From assembly GCA_934632155.1 (NCBI GenBank), contig CAKTXZ010000024.1, forward strand, positions 1 through 41,850: DNA of 41,850 nt. The letters run 5' to 3'. Origin of the DNA: an uncultured Clostridia bacterium. Lineage in GTDB: Bacteria > Bacillota > Clostridia > Christensenellales > Aristaeellaceae. The position numbers were made by a program, and so were the translations under genes. The notes beneath the pieces were generated by a model. That model was given only the letters and a program-made list of their open reading frames with translations, was not told where the DNA came from and made no database searches. Shown here piece by piece: positions 23,559 through 32,136 of this stretch; the first letter of the stretch is position 1, and each line of letters starts with the position of its first letter.

Positions 23559-24398
23559 TTGGCTGTCGTTTATCGCGTCATGGACGCGCTGCTGCCCTTT
23601 GAATGCTTCCGAATGACGTTTATGAAAAACGCGCTGCTGGCGCTGCTGCTGCTCACGCCGCTGCTGGCGTTGTTCGGCACAATGGCGGTGAACCGCCGCA
23701 TGGCCTTTTTCTCCGATGCGCTGGGGCACAGCGCGCTGGCGGGCGTAGGGCTTGGCATGCTGCTGGGCATTCAGAACAGCCTTGTCAGTATGCTGATCTT
23801 CGGTGTGATCTGGGCGGTGCTGATCAGCCGAATCAACCGCACGGGCGGCGAATCCGCCGATACGATCATCAGCGTGTTTTCCTCCACCGGCATTGCCGTG
23901 GGGCTGCTGATTCTTTCGCGCAACGGGAGCTTTTCCAAGTATTCCTCGCTGCTGGCGGGCGATGTGCTGGCCGTTGGGGCGGACGATTTGAAATGGCTGC
24001 TGCTGGCGCTGCCGTTAGGCGTGGGCGTGTGGGCGCTGCTGTATAACCGGCTGCTGCTCACGGCGGTGAACCCCGCGCTGGCGCAAAGCCGCGGCGTGAA
24101 AACCAAGTGGGTTGAATACGCCTTTGTTACGCTGGTGGCCGTTGCGGTGATGCTCTCCATTCGCTGGGTGGGCGTGCTGCTGATTAACGCGCTGCTGATT
24201 TTGCCCGCTGCGGCCGCGCGCAATATTTCGCGCACGGCGTGGCAGCATGCGCTCTTCAGCGTGCTCATCGGCCTGCTCTGCGGCGTGGCCGGGCTGGCCG
24301 CCGCCTATTATCTGGATACCGGCGTGGGCGCGGCGGTGGTGCTGTGCGCGGCGGTATGCTACGGCGCGACGCTGCCCTTTAAGGCGCGTGCGCGGTGA
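23559..24398 (+). CDS. Metal ABC transporter permease (ZnuB-like)
   Basis: The 279-residue permease (TTG start at 23559, GGGGGAGGG about seven bases before) has eight to nine transmembrane helices and the ABC-3 family segments MTFMKNALLALLLLTPLLA, FFSDALGHSALAGVGLGMLLG, GESADTIISVFSSTGIAVGLL and SIRWVGVLLINALLILPAAAA. It forms the channel for zinc or manganese import with the ATPase at 22237. The open frame extends upstream without a ribosome site, and ATG 23580 is an alternative. The operon ends at the terminator 24499-24555. Confidence 0.87.
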   Translation: MAVVYRVMDALLPFECFRMTFMKNALLALLLLTPLLALFGTMAVNRRMAFFSDALGHSALAGVGLGMLLGIQNSLVSMLIFGVIWAVLISRINRTGGESADTIISVFSSTGIAVGLLILSRNGSFSKYSSLLAGDVLAVGADDLKWLLLALPLGVGVWALLYNRLLLTAVNPALAQSRGVKTKWVEYAFVTLVAVAVMLSIRWVGVLLINALLILPAAAARNISRTAWQHALFSVLIGLLCGVAGLAAAYYLDTGVGAAVVLCAAVCYGATLPFKARAR

Positions 24399-24498
24399 AA
24401 AGTGCGCGGCGCGTATTCCTGCCATGATGCGCGTTTTCAAGGCGCAATGTTCATAACAACGTGAACGATCGAAATGCTTTTTTCGACGGTTTCAAAAC

Positions 24499-24555
24499 GA
24501 GCGCTTCCCCCTTGACCCATGAGCTGGACGCGGGGTGAAGCGCTCGCACTTTTTT
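24499..24555 (+). terminator. Strong intrinsic terminator of the murA-znuB unit
   Basis: GAGCGCTTC-CCCC and GGGG-TGAAGCGCTC form a 13-bp stem with a ~25-base loop, followed by GCACTTTTTT. It lies 100 bases after the permease stop. Confidence 0.85.
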
Positions 24556-24599
24556 CAGGATTATTGAGAAAGAGCACGGAAGGAAGGCGCAGGGCCTTC

Positions 24600-24965
24600 A
24601 TCGGGTAGACTGTCCCGCAGCTGCAGCCGTATCGCAGGCATACCGTATCGGTCGGCGGCACGCCGCCGTCGCAGATGGGATGCTCGCGGCTTTGGGAGAA
24701 AAGCCCTTTGCGCGATGCAAATAAGCAAACCGGTATTGTTGAACGGAGCGGTCGGCAGGCTTTCGCCGGTTCCGACCTGCAAAATATCGCATCGCCCGGC
24801 ATAGCGCTTCCTGAAAAATGCATCGGCGTCCTGCCGTAGCCTTGCCCCTGATAGGCCGAAGCAACGGCCGGATTTAAGGCGCTGCCGCACAACGACGCAT
24901 TCGGCCTTCGCGCCGCCGTCGTCAAGCACATACGGCACGTCGCGCTCCAGATAACGCTCGATCAT
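24600..24965 (-). pseudogene. GNAT acetyltransferase remnant
   Basis: No single frame is intact, but pieces in alternating minus frames give a GNAT protein: ERYLERDVPYVLDD at the start, then AVASAYQGQGYGR (the acetyl-CoA binding Q/RxxGxG/A motif), RYAGRCDILQVGTGES-(L)-P, and SREHPICDGGVPPTDTVCLR at the end. The intervening text is frameshifted several times and the N-terminal half is shortened. An ATG at 24965 retains AGGAAGG upstream. It follows the VanW gene on the same strand. 24556-24600 and 24966-25055 hold nothing else recognisable. Confidence 0.7.
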
Positions 24966-25055
24966 GCCTTCCTGCCCGTCTGCCGGCGGCAGCGCCCCAT
25001 CATTTCATTTTCCTTCCGTTACCGCGCGAATTTCCATCGGCGTCCCCCAAGGCTG

Positions 25056-26036
25056 TTATTCCGCCGCCCGAAGCAGGAGCACGGTTACCACGCCGTTTTG
25101 CGGCTGCGCGCTGATGGCGATGGGGTAGGGAAGCGTATTGGTGAACACCAGATCGGAGTACGACCCGACCGCCGCGTCGAAAAACTGCGGCACATACTGC
25201 ACGCCGATTTTGCGGTGCACCGTCCAGCGCTCAATTTGCAGCGGCAGGCTCAGCAGCGCGTTATAGAGCGTGGTCGTCACCTGACATACGCCGCCGCCGT
25301 AGCCCTTGCCCTCCTTGCTGATGTTGGGCGCCATCTTGTAGCCGTTGCTGCGTTTATAGGGCGCGCAGGCGACATTGAAGGAAAAGCTTTCGCCTGCGGC
25401 GAGCGTCGTGCCGTCGATGCGTTCGCAGGCCAGCGCGATGTTATACGCCCGCGCCTGCGCCAGCTCGCCGCCCGTGCGCTCGTTATAGAAGGTGGTGAAG
25501 CCGCCGATGATATCGCCCGGCGCGGCCTCGTCGTAATAGCCGAAGGCCGTCATGGCTCCCGAATGGAGGCCGATCGCGCCCTCCCCGCGCCAGACGGGCA
25601 GCGTATAGCCGTCCGCCGTTTCGGCGTTGACACAGACGACGCTGCCCGCCTGCGCCGACAGGCCGGAGAACTTGCCGCCCTCGATCCACGTATCCTCCGT
25701 CAGCGTGACGACGCCGGCAGGCTGCGGCGCGCCCGGCACGGCGTAGCGCCTGGCGTTGAGCGAACGGAAGCCCCACAGCCAGCGCGTCTTCATATAGCCG
25801 GTGTATTCCCTGTATCCTACGCGGCACCACGTATCGCCGTATTCGTAAACGTCCACCTTCGTTTCCTGCTTAAGCGCGCAGACGCGATAGTCCGAATCGG
25901 GCGCTTTGCGAATGCTGCAGTCAAGCGCCACGACGGCCTCGTAGGCGGGAGCCTCGGCGGCGGGCGTATCCTCCGCAACGGCGCAGGGCGCGATAAGGAG
26001 CAGGGTCAGTGCGATCAGAGCTGCGAGCTTTTTCAA
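25056..26036 (-). CDS. Secreted SH3-VanW domain protein
   Basis: The 326-residue protein starts at TTG 26036 (AGAGGAAG upstream; no in-frame ATG nearby) with a signal peptide (MKKLAALIALTLLLIAPCAVA). Residues ~35-85 are SH3-like (CSIRKAPDSDYRVCALKQET). The C-terminal 150 residues are a VanW domain: GGFTTFYNERTGGELAQARA YNIALA, then GESFSFNVACAPYKRSNGYK, 'GKGYGGGVCQVTTTLYNALL' and the closing strand region. VanW domains occur in accessory vancomycin-resistance and cell-wall proteins; the activity is not known. Presence does not imply resistance. It is followed by a broken acetyltransferase gene and preceded by the RNase J terminator, so it has its own promoter, which I could not place. Confidence 0.88.
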   Translation of the reverse strand: MKKLAALIALTLLLIAPCAVAEDTPAAEAPAYEAVVALDCSIRKAPDSDYRVCALKQETKVDVYEYGDTWCRVGYREYTGYMKTRWLWGFRSLNARRYAVPGAPQPAGVVTLTEDTWIEGGKFSGLSAQAGSVVCVNAETADGYTLPVWRGEGAIGLHSGAMTAFGYYDEAAPGDIIGGFTTFYNERTGGELAQARAYNIALACERIDGTTLAAGESFSFNVACAPYKRSNGYKMAPNISKEGKGYGGGVCQVTTTLYNALLSLPLQIERWTVHRKIGVQYVPQFFDAAVGSYSDLVFTNTLPYPIAISAQPQNGVVTVLLLRAAE

Positions 26037-26223
26037 GGGCGTTCTTCCTCTCTTGTATCGATGATGGTTCTCTTTATGGACGCGCCGGAAGCGGGAAATG
26101 TTACATCCGCCGGAAAATTTTCTTCCACGCTGCGGAAAGGCGGGAAAAATAAAAGCCCGCGGGCGGCGAACCGGCCGCCGGCGTGCATGAACCGCCACGC
26201 GCTTCTCCGGCGTGAATGCCAAA

Positions 26224-26258
26224 GAGGGATTCCTTGGCCTTGCGCAAAGAATCCCCCC
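26224..26258 (-). terminator. Intrinsic terminator of the RNase J gene
   Basis: On the minus strand GGGATTCTTTG and CAAGGAATCCC pair, followed by TCTTT, 17 bases past the stop. The arm sequence closely matches the terminator after prsA (16184-16216). Confidence 0.7.
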
Positions 26259-26275
26259 TTCGGTATGATGTGCGG

Positions 26276-27940
26276 TTATCCCAGATCCACAATAATGGGC
26301 AGAATCATGGGGTTGCGTTTGATTTTTTCATAAATGAAGCGGTGCAGCTCATCCTTGATACGGTTTTTGATGCTGGGCCAATCGCTGCCCTCAATATGGC
26401 CGTAGGAGGCGATGATGTTGCGCACAACCTCGCGGGTGGATTCGATAATATCCTCGTTTTCACGGACATAAACGAAGCCGCGGCTGATGACGTCCGGCCC
26501 GGAGACCAGCACGCCGTTGGTGCGGTCAAAGGCCATCGCCACGATAATCAGGCCGTCCTGCGAGAGGTGCTTGCGGTCGCGCAGCACCACGTTGCCCACG
26601 TCGCCGATGCCAAGGCCGTCCACCAGCACCTCGCCCACGGGCACCGTTCCGGCGATGGAGAGGGTGTTTTGGCTCATTTCGATCACCTGACCGGCGGAGG
26701 GCAGCACAATGCGCTGGCGATCCATGCCCAGCGCCTCGGCCAACTCGGCGTGCTGCCAGAGCATGCGGTATTCGCCGTGGACGGGAATGAAATACTTGGG
26801 CTTGACCAGCGTGTGCATCAGCTTGATTTCTTCCTGACAGGCGTGGCCGGAAACGTGCACCTCAGCCATCGCCTCGTAGATAACCTCCGCCCCGCAGCGA
26901 TAGAGCTGATTGATGACGCGGGAGACGAATTTTTCGTTGCCGGGAATGGGCGTGGCGGAAATGATGACCTTGTCCGAGGGCTTGATCTGCAGCTTGCGAT
27001 GCTCGGAAAACGCCATGCGCGTCAGGCCGCTCATCGGCTCGCCCTGGCTGCCCGTGGTGAGCACCAGAATCTCGTCGTCGCGGTAATTGTCCAGATCGTC
27101 TACTTCCAACAGGTATTCGTCGGGAATGTTCAATTCGCCCAGCTGCATCGCCACCCGGCTGACGGATATCATGCTGCGCCCGATAAAGCAGACCTTGCGG
27201 CCAAAGCGGATGCCGCTGTCGACCACCTGCTGCAGGCGGTTGATATTGCTGGCGAACATGGCCACGATTACGCGCCCCTGCGCGTTGCGGAACTGGTTGA
27301 CGAAGGTTTCGCCGATCTTGCGCTCGCTCATCGTATAGCCCGGGCGTTCGATATTCGTGCTTTCGCACAGGAGCGCCAGCACGCCCCTTTCGCCGATGGC
27401 GGCCAGCGTGCCAAGATCCGTCACCTCGCCGTCCACGGGCGTGTAGTCGATTTTGAAGTCGCCCGAATGCACCACCACGCCCGCCGGGCAGGAGATGGCC
27501 AGCGCGCATGCGCCGGGGATGGAGTGGTTGACCTTGATGAATTTGACGGTAAACTGGCCGATGCGCACCTCGTCCTTAGGCAGCACGGCGTTGAGCTGAA
27601 TGCCGCCTACGCGATGCTCGCGCAGCTTGATGTCGATGAGCGCCAGCGTCAGCCGCGTGCCGTAAATGGGCGCGGGCACCTGACGCAGCACATAGGGCGT
27701 GGCCCCGATATGATCCTCGTGGCCGTGGGTGAAGACGTAGCCGCGCACGCGGTCCTTGTTCGCCACAAGGTAGGATACGTCGGGAATGACCAGATCGATG
27801 CCCAGCATATCCTCGCTGGGGAAGATCGACCCGCAGTCGACCACCAGAATATCGTCCTCATATTCAAAGGCGGTCATGTTCTTGCCGATTTCGGCTACGC
27901 CGCCCAGCGGAATGATGCGTAGCTTGGGAGCCTGGGGCAT
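26276..27940 (-). CDS. rnj: Ribonuclease J
   Basis: The 554-residue metallo-beta-lactamase/beta-CASP nuclease carries HGHEDH at 72-77 (FTHGHEDHIGATPYVL), a conserved FMKVNHSIP-like FIKVNHSIPGA, VVHSGDFKIDYTP, then the beta-CASP region with STNIERPG, TTGSQGEP and 'VHVSGHACQEEIK', and a C-terminal domain. It degrades and processes RNA, including rRNA and mRNA 5' ends. ATG 27940 has GGAGG seven bases upstream; the frame also opens at a TTG two codons earlier. It is monocistronic. Bacillota often have two RNase J; which this is cannot be told. Confidence 0.95.
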   Translation of the reverse strand: MPQAPKLRIIPLGGVAEIGKNMTAFEYEDDILVVDCGSIFPSEDMLGIDLVIPDVSYLVANKDRVRGYVFTHGHEDHIGATPYVLRQVPAPIYGTRLTLALIDIKLREHRVGGIQLNAVLPKDEVRIGQFTVKFIKVNHSIPGACALAISCPAGVVVHSGDFKIDYTPVDGEVTDLGTLAAIGERGVLALLCESTNIERPGYTMSERKIGETFVNQFRNAQGRVIVAMFASNINRLQQVVDSGIRFGRKVCFIGRSMISVSRVAMQLGELNIPDEYLLEVDDLDNYRDDEILVLTTGSQGEPMSGLTRMAFSEHRKLQIKPSDKVIISATPIPGNEKFVSRVINQLYRCGAEVIYEAMAEVHVSGHACQEEIKLMHTLVKPKYFIPVHGEYRMLWQHAELAEALGMDRQRIVLPSAGQVIEMSQNTLSIAGTVPVGEVLVDGLGIGDVGNVVLRDRKHLSQDGLIIVAMAFDRTNGVLVSGPDVISRGFVYVRENEDIIESTREVVRNIIASYGHIEGSDWPSIKNRIKDELHRFIYEKIKRNPMILPIIVDLG

Positions 27941-28055
27941 TGGCAATCCTCCTTTCAGAACGTAAAGCTAAAAAACGATTTCAACATCGTATTCAAGTCT
28001 ATCATATATATCGGACGCTAGAAACGTCAGAAAAATTGATGACTAATCTTAACGT

Positions 28056-28064
28056 ATTATAGCA
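28056..28064 (-). promoter_or_regulatory. Extended -10 promoter upstream of RNase J
   Basis: On the minus strand TGCTATAAT forms an extended -10 with no good -35. A leader of about 110 bases follows. It contains ACGAT-GTTGAA-ATCGT followed by TTTTTT near 27973-27990, a weak terminator-like hairpin. The AT-rich divergent stretch 27960-28140 holds no gene. Confidence 0.5.
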
Positions 28065-28220
28065 TAGGAGACACGAAAAAACCAGACGCATTTTCTAACA
28101 AATCCGCATGGAAATAATAAGTCATATTAAATAAATTGCACAAAAGGCGGCGATATTTTGGCCGACAGCGACAACAAACGGCAAAGCGGGCGCTTCGCGG
28201 AAAGTTTACGAACAGGGCGA

Positions 28221-28249
28221 TTGTCCGCCGGGGCGGAATGTGCTATAAT
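28221..28249 (+). promoter_or_regulatory. Promoter of the dipeptidase-PBP operon
   Basis: TTGTCC (28221-28226) and TATAAT (28244-28249, with TGC before it) are spaced by 17 bases. The leader to the first start codon is about 70 bases. Confidence 0.8.
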
Positions 28250-28326
28250 GGTCAGGCAACCGGCAAACGCGCCGTTTGGGCTGATTTTGCCACGAATCGA
28301 TTTTTTTGCGAGACGGGGGTTTTTCG

Positions 28327-29229
28327 ATGCTGATTTGCGATACGCACGCCGACACCCTGTACAGGAGGGCGATGCATCCCGACGCTCCGCTCGACGTTAC
28401 GCCCGAAGGGCTGCGTCAGGGCGGCGTTTCCCTTCAGACGATGGCGCTGTATGTGGGCGGCAGCCCGAGGCTGGCGGATATTCAGACGGCGTTTGACCGT
28501 ATGCTGGCCGAGGCTCAGAAGCTGCCCGGAGAGGGCGTTGAAAAGCTGTATGACCCGCGCGACGCGCGGGAGGGCAGGCGCGGCTTTATGCTTTCGGTCG
28601 AGGGCTGCGATTTATTGGATAATCAAATGGAGCTTTTGCCCAAATGGCGGGAAATGGGCGTGCGCATGGCGGCGCTGACGTGGAACTATGAAAACTGCGT
28701 GGGCGTGCCCGCCAAGCAGGATCAGAACGCGCCGCTCAAGCCCTTTGGCCGTGCGGCTGCGCTGGAAATGCGGCGGCTCGGCGTCGCCGTGGATACGGCG
28801 CATCTGAACCGCCGCGGCTTTTACGATCTGCTGGAGCTGGGTGTTGTGCCGCTGGCCTCGCATTCATGCTGCGACGCGCTTTGCCCGCATTTCCGCAACT
28901 TGACGGACGATCAGCTGCGCGCGCTTTTTGCGGCGGGCGGCTATGTGGGCGTGAATTTTTACCCGTCCTTCCTCAGCCCGAGCGGCGAGGCGACGCTGGA
29001 TACGGTTTGCGACCATGTGCTGCATATGCTGGCGCTTGGCGGCGAGGGCATGATCGGCTTTGGCTCGGATTTTGACGGTATCGAGCGCAAGCCGGCCGGG
29101 CTGGAAAACCCGGCGGCGCTGCCCGCGCTGCTGGAGGCGCTGCGCGCCCGCGGGCTGGATGACAAAACGCTGCGAGGCGTCGCGGGCGAAAGCCTGCTGG
29201 CGTATTACGACCGCATCGATCCGCGCTGA
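28327..29229 (+). CDS. Membrane dipeptidase-like zinc peptidase (M19 family)
   Basis: The 300-residue protein starts LICDTHADTLYRR, the M19 metal motif with His and Asp ligands. The rest of the metal centre is visible: MLSVEGCDLL with the bridging Glu, VAVDTAHLNRRGFYDLLEL with His, SHSCCDALCPHFRNLTDDQL, and GFGSDFDG near the C terminus. Family enzymes hydrolyse dipeptides, including D-amino acid containing ones, in the cytoplasm of bacteria. ATG 28327 is chosen; the site upstream (ACGGGGG) is weak. First gene of a seven-gene operon ending with a penicillin-binding protein. Confidence 0.92.
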   Translation: MLICDTHADTLYRRAMHPDAPLDVTPEGLRQGGVSLQTMALYVGGSPRLADIQTAFDRMLAEAQKLPGEGVEKLYDPRDAREGRRGFMLSVEGCDLLDNQMELLPKWREMGVRMAALTWNYENCVGVPAKQDQNAPLKPFGRAAALEMRRLGVAVDTAHLNRRGFYDLLELGVVPLASHSCCDALCPHFRNLTDDQLRALFAAGGYVGVNFYPSFLSPSGEATLDTVCDHVLHMLALGGEGMIGFGSDFDGIERKPAGLENPAALPALLEALRARGLDDKTLRGVAGESLLAYYDRIDPR

Positions 29230-29254
29230 ACGCGCGCCGCAAAGGAGGAAGGGC

Positions 29255-29965
29255 ATGCTGGGCATCATCGGAGCCATGGACAAGGAAGTGGATATGCTGG
29301 CCGCGGAAATGACGGACGCGGCGGAGGAACGGATCGGCTACAACCGGTTCTATCGCGGGCGGCTGCAAGGCGTGCCCGTATGTCTGGCGCGCTGCGGCGT
29401 GGGCAAGGTGCACGCCGCGCTGTGCGCCGCGGTGATGATCCGCGAAATGGGGGTAGACGCGGTGCTCAACGTCGGCGTGGCGGGCGCGCTGGACGAGCGG
29501 CTGCGCATCGGCGATGTAGTCGTCGCCGACAGCGCCGTACAGCACGATGTGGACACCACGCCGCTGGGCGACCCGCTGGGCATGGTTTCCGGGCCGGACA
29601 TGATCCATTTCCCCTGCGACGGCACGCTTCGCGCCCTGCTGGACAGAGCGGCGGCCGCAGCGGGGCTGACCGCGCTGCATGCCGCCGTCGCCACCGGCGA
29701 TCAATTTATCGCTGCGGAGGAACGAAAGGATTTTCTGCGCCGTCATTATGATGCGGCCACCTGCGACATGGAGGGCGGCGCGATCGCTCAGACGTGCTAT
29801 GAAATGGGCGTTCCCTACGCCGCCTGCCGCGCAATTTCGGATACGCGCCGGGGAGACGGGCGCGAATACATGGAAAAGGCGCGCATCGCCTGCCTGCGCG
29901 AGCAGGCGCTTGTCCGCGCGTTTATGGCGCTCTACGCCGAGAACGGGAGGCATGAACATGGATAA
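29255..29965 (+). CDS. mtnN: 5'-methylthioadenosine/S-adenosylhomocysteine nucleosidase
   Basis: The 236-residue enzyme cleaves adenine from MTA and SAH. Recognisable features are MLGIIGAMDKEVDML (catalytic Glu in AMDKE), GVGKVHAA, NVGVAGALD, the ribose-binding CDMEGGAIAQTC (Met-Glu) and the catalytic Asp in AISD. It starts ten bases after AAAGGAGG. Its end overlaps the dCMP deaminase start by eight bases. The usual residue after ISD is different here (ISDTRRGDG), a minor variation. Confidence 0.93.
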   Translation: MLGIIGAMDKEVDMLAAEMTDAAEERIGYNRFYRGRLQGVPVCLARCGVGKVHAALCAAVMIREMGVDAVLNVGVAGALDERLRIGDVVVADSAVQHDVDTTPLGDPLGMVSGPDMIHFPCDGTLRALLDRAAAAAGLTALHAAVATGDQFIAAEERKDFLRRHYDAATCDMEGGAIAQTCYEMGVPYAACRAISDTRRGDGREYMEKARIACLREQALVRAFMALYAENGRHEHG

Positions 29966-30413
29966 ATGGGACGTTCGGTTCATGGAAATGGCGCACCTGA
30001 TTTCCACATGGTCCAGCTGCTTCGCGCCCGGACGCGCCATCGGCGCGGTGATCGTCAAGGACAAGCGCATCATGACCACCGGCTACAACGGCGCGCCCGC
30101 GGGCATGAAAACCTGCAAGGAGCGCGGCGAATGCCTTCGCCGGAGGCTGGGCATCGCAAGCGGCACGCGGGCGGAGGTCTGCTACGCCGCGCACGCCGAG
30201 CAGAACGCCATTTTGCAGGCGGCGAAGCTGGGTGTAAACATCGACGGCGCGACGCTGTACTGCACGCATCAGCCCTGCTCCATGTGCGCCAAGATGATCG
30301 TCAACGCGGGCATTCGCCGCGTGGTCTACGAGCAGGGCTATCCGGACGAATTTTCCTTGGAAATTTTTCACGAAACGGGCGTACGGCTGGAAAAATTCAC
30401 GCCCGACGCATAA
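29958..30413 (+). CDS. dCMP deaminase-like zinc deaminase
   Basis: The 151-residue cytidine/deoxycytidylate deaminase family protein contains zinc motif HAEQNAI (79-85) and PCSMC (106-110), and the ComEB/dCMP-type N terminus MDKWDVRFMEMAHLIS TWSSC. ATTG-free start at ATG 29958 lies seven bases after GGGAGG. It converts dCMP to dUMP, feeding thymidylate synthesis, if substrate follows the family. In Bacillus comEB has this fold. The gene overlaps mtnN by eight bases and ends 14 bases before the LCP gene. Confidence 0.9.
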   Translation: MDKWDVRFMEMAHLISTWSSCFAPGRAIGAVIVKDKRIMTTGYNGAPAGMKTCKERGECLRRRLGIASGTRAEVCYAAHAEQNAILQAAKLGVNIDGATLYCTHQPCSMCAKMIVNAGIRRVVYEQGYPDEFSLEIFHETGVRLEKFTPDA

Positions 30414-30427
30414 CGGAGGAACACGCT

Positions 30428-31495
30428 ATGAAACGTATGCTTTGCCTGATAGCGGCGCTGGCCGTCCTGCTGTCCGCGCCGCCCGCCGCGCTGGCGGATA
30501 CCGCGCCGCGGGAAATTCACCTGCTCACAGATGAAGAAATTCGCCAAACGCCCAAGGGTATGCACCATTACATGCTCATCTGTGTCGATTCATGGGCGAC
30601 CGACCTGAACGATCTGGGCTTTACCGACGGGCTGGTGCTGGTGACGGTGGATGAGGTGGCCCGCCGCGTGATGCTGACCAGCTTCATTCGCGATATGCTC
30701 ATTTCCCGGCCGCACGTGCCGGACGACGCCGGGCAGCATGCCGCCGATTATACGCCCGGCCAGATCAGCGATACCTATACCTTCGGGCGCATCAATTATA
30801 TTGCCCAGAAAATCGGCAACGCCAAGAAGAACGGCGAGAAGCTCTATACCGTCGGGCAGGCCTTTGATACGCTCATTGACACCATCAACCGCCATTTTGA
30901 CCTGCGCATCGAGGATTACATCGTGGTGGATTTCAGGCAGGTGCAGAACATCGTGGACGCGCTGGGCGGCGTGGACGTGGAGCTGACGGCGCACGAGGCC
31001 AGCTATCTGGCCAACAAGAACGCCATTTCCCGCGACGCCACCACCCCGGCGCTTGCCGGCGCGGGCGTGTATCATTTGCCCGGCTATGTGGCGGTCATTT
31101 ATATGCGCTGCCGGGGCGTAATCAATATCGAGGGCGAATCGCAGGATCTGGGGCGCACGCGCCGCGCGCGCATCGTGCTCACCGCCATTGCCGACAGCCT
31201 GAAGAACGCCACCTACGAGGAGGCGCAGCGCCTGCTGAACGTCGTCACCGAAAACACGCTGTATACCAACATGACGGCAAGCGACCTGCTGGAGGCGATG
31301 AATCTGGCGCTGGAGCTCAAGGGCACGCCGGTGGAGGGCATTCGTATGCCGGTGAGCAACCGCGAGCTGCCCGGCTCCTTTGAGGGCAGGCCCTATGCCG
31401 GGATGGCGACGCAGCAGCTGGATTTTGAAAAGAACCGCGAAGCGCTCTGGAGCTTCCTGCTGAACAGCTTTATCGTGGCGGACGACGAGGAATGA
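30428..31495 (+). CDS. LytR-CpsA-Psr family protein, secreted form
   Basis: The 355-residue protein has the LCP catalytic fold that transfers undecaprenyl-linked polymers to peptidoglycan. Motifs are DGLVLVTVD, RRVMLTSFIRDMLIS, GRINYIAQKIGN, the Arg-containing IEDYIVVDFRQVQNIVDALGG, GYVAVIYMRCRG and RTRRARIVLTAI. Instead of the usual N-terminal membrane anchor there is a cleavable signal peptide (MKRMLCLIAALAVLLSAPPAALA). AACGGAGGA precedes the ATG at 30428. It lies in an operon with a penicillin-binding protein, fitting a role in wall assembly. Confidence 0.9.
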   Translation: MKRMLCLIAALAVLLSAPPAALADTAPREIHLLTDEEIRQTPKGMHHYMLICVDSWATDLNDLGFTDGLVLVTVDEVARRVMLTSFIRDMLISRPHVPDDAGQHAADYTPGQISDTYTFGRINYIAQKIGNAKKNGEKLYTVGQAFDTLIDTINRHFDLRIEDYIVVDFRQVQNIVDALGGVDVELTAHEASYLANKNAISRDATTPALAGAGVYHLPGYVAVIYMRCRGVINIEGESQDLGRTRRARIVLTAIADSLKNATYEEAQRLLNVVTENTLYTNMTASDLLEAMNLALELKGTPVEGIRMPVSNRELPGSFEGRPYAGMATQQLDFEKNREALWSFLLNSFIVADDEE

Positions 31496-31497
31496 CC

Positions 31498-32136
31498 ATG
31501 ACACGCGCGGTAATTTTCGATATGGACGGCCTGCTTACCGACAGCGAGCGCATCGGCGTGAGCGGCATTCAGGCCTGCGGCAGGCTGCAGGGACTTGATA
31601 TTCCCGAAGCGTTCATTCTTCAGACGCTGGGGGCGACCTCCGCGCATTCAGGCGCGCTGTACCGGGCGAATTTTCCGGGAATCGACGTGGCGCGGCTGTT
31701 TGAGGATTTTCGCGTTTACATGCACGGTAAGGCGGAGCGGGGCGAAATTCCCCTGAAAAAAGGCGCGCTTGCCCTGCTGGACGCGCTGGACGCGCGCGGC
31801 GTTTCCTGCGCCGTCGCGTCCTCGAGTATGCGGGAAACCGTGCGGCTGTATCTGGATAAGGCGGGTGTGCTCGGCCGCTTTGCTGCAGTGGTCACGGGCG
31901 GCGGGCGGCTGCCCTCCAAGCCCGCGCCGGATATTTTTCTGGAGGCGGCGCGGCATTTGGGCGTTATGCCGGCGCATTGCCTTGCGCTGGAGGATTCGGC
32001 CAACGGCGTGCGCGCCGGGCGCGCTGCGGGCATGCGCGTGGGCATGGTGCCGGATCTGATTCCGTTTTCCCCTGCCCTTGCGCCCTATTGCGATTTTGTC
32101 GCGGATGATTTGAGCCGGGTGATTCCGTTATTATGA
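31498..32136 (+). CDS. HAD-superfamily phosphatase (beta-phosphoglucomutase-like)
   Basis: The 212-residue protein has HAD motif I DMDGLLTDSE at 8-17, motif II in CAVASSSM, motif III Lys in PSKPAPDIF and motif IV LALEDSANG. A helical cap lies between motifs I and II. The class (subfamily IA) includes beta-phosphoglucomutases and sugar-phosphate phosphatases; the substrate cannot be told. ATG 31498 is seven bases after GAGG. It overlaps the LCP stop region by proximity and the rlmH start by four bases (ATGA). Confidence 0.88.
   Translation: MTRAVIFDMDGLLTDSERIGVSGIQACGRLQGLDIPEAFILQTLGATSAHSGALYRANFPGIDVARLFEDFRVYMHGKAERGEIPLKKGALALLDALDARGVSCAVASSSMRETVRLYLDKAGVLGRFAAVVTGGGRLPSKPAPDIFLEAARHLGVMPAHCLALEDSANGVRAGRAAGMRVGMVPDLIPFSPALAPYCDFVADDLSRVIPLL

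Noticed and set aside
25056..26036. Vancomycin-resistance gene
   Set aside because: Only a VanW domain is present; VanW proteins without vanA/B-type ligases are common in Clostridia and do not indicate resistance.
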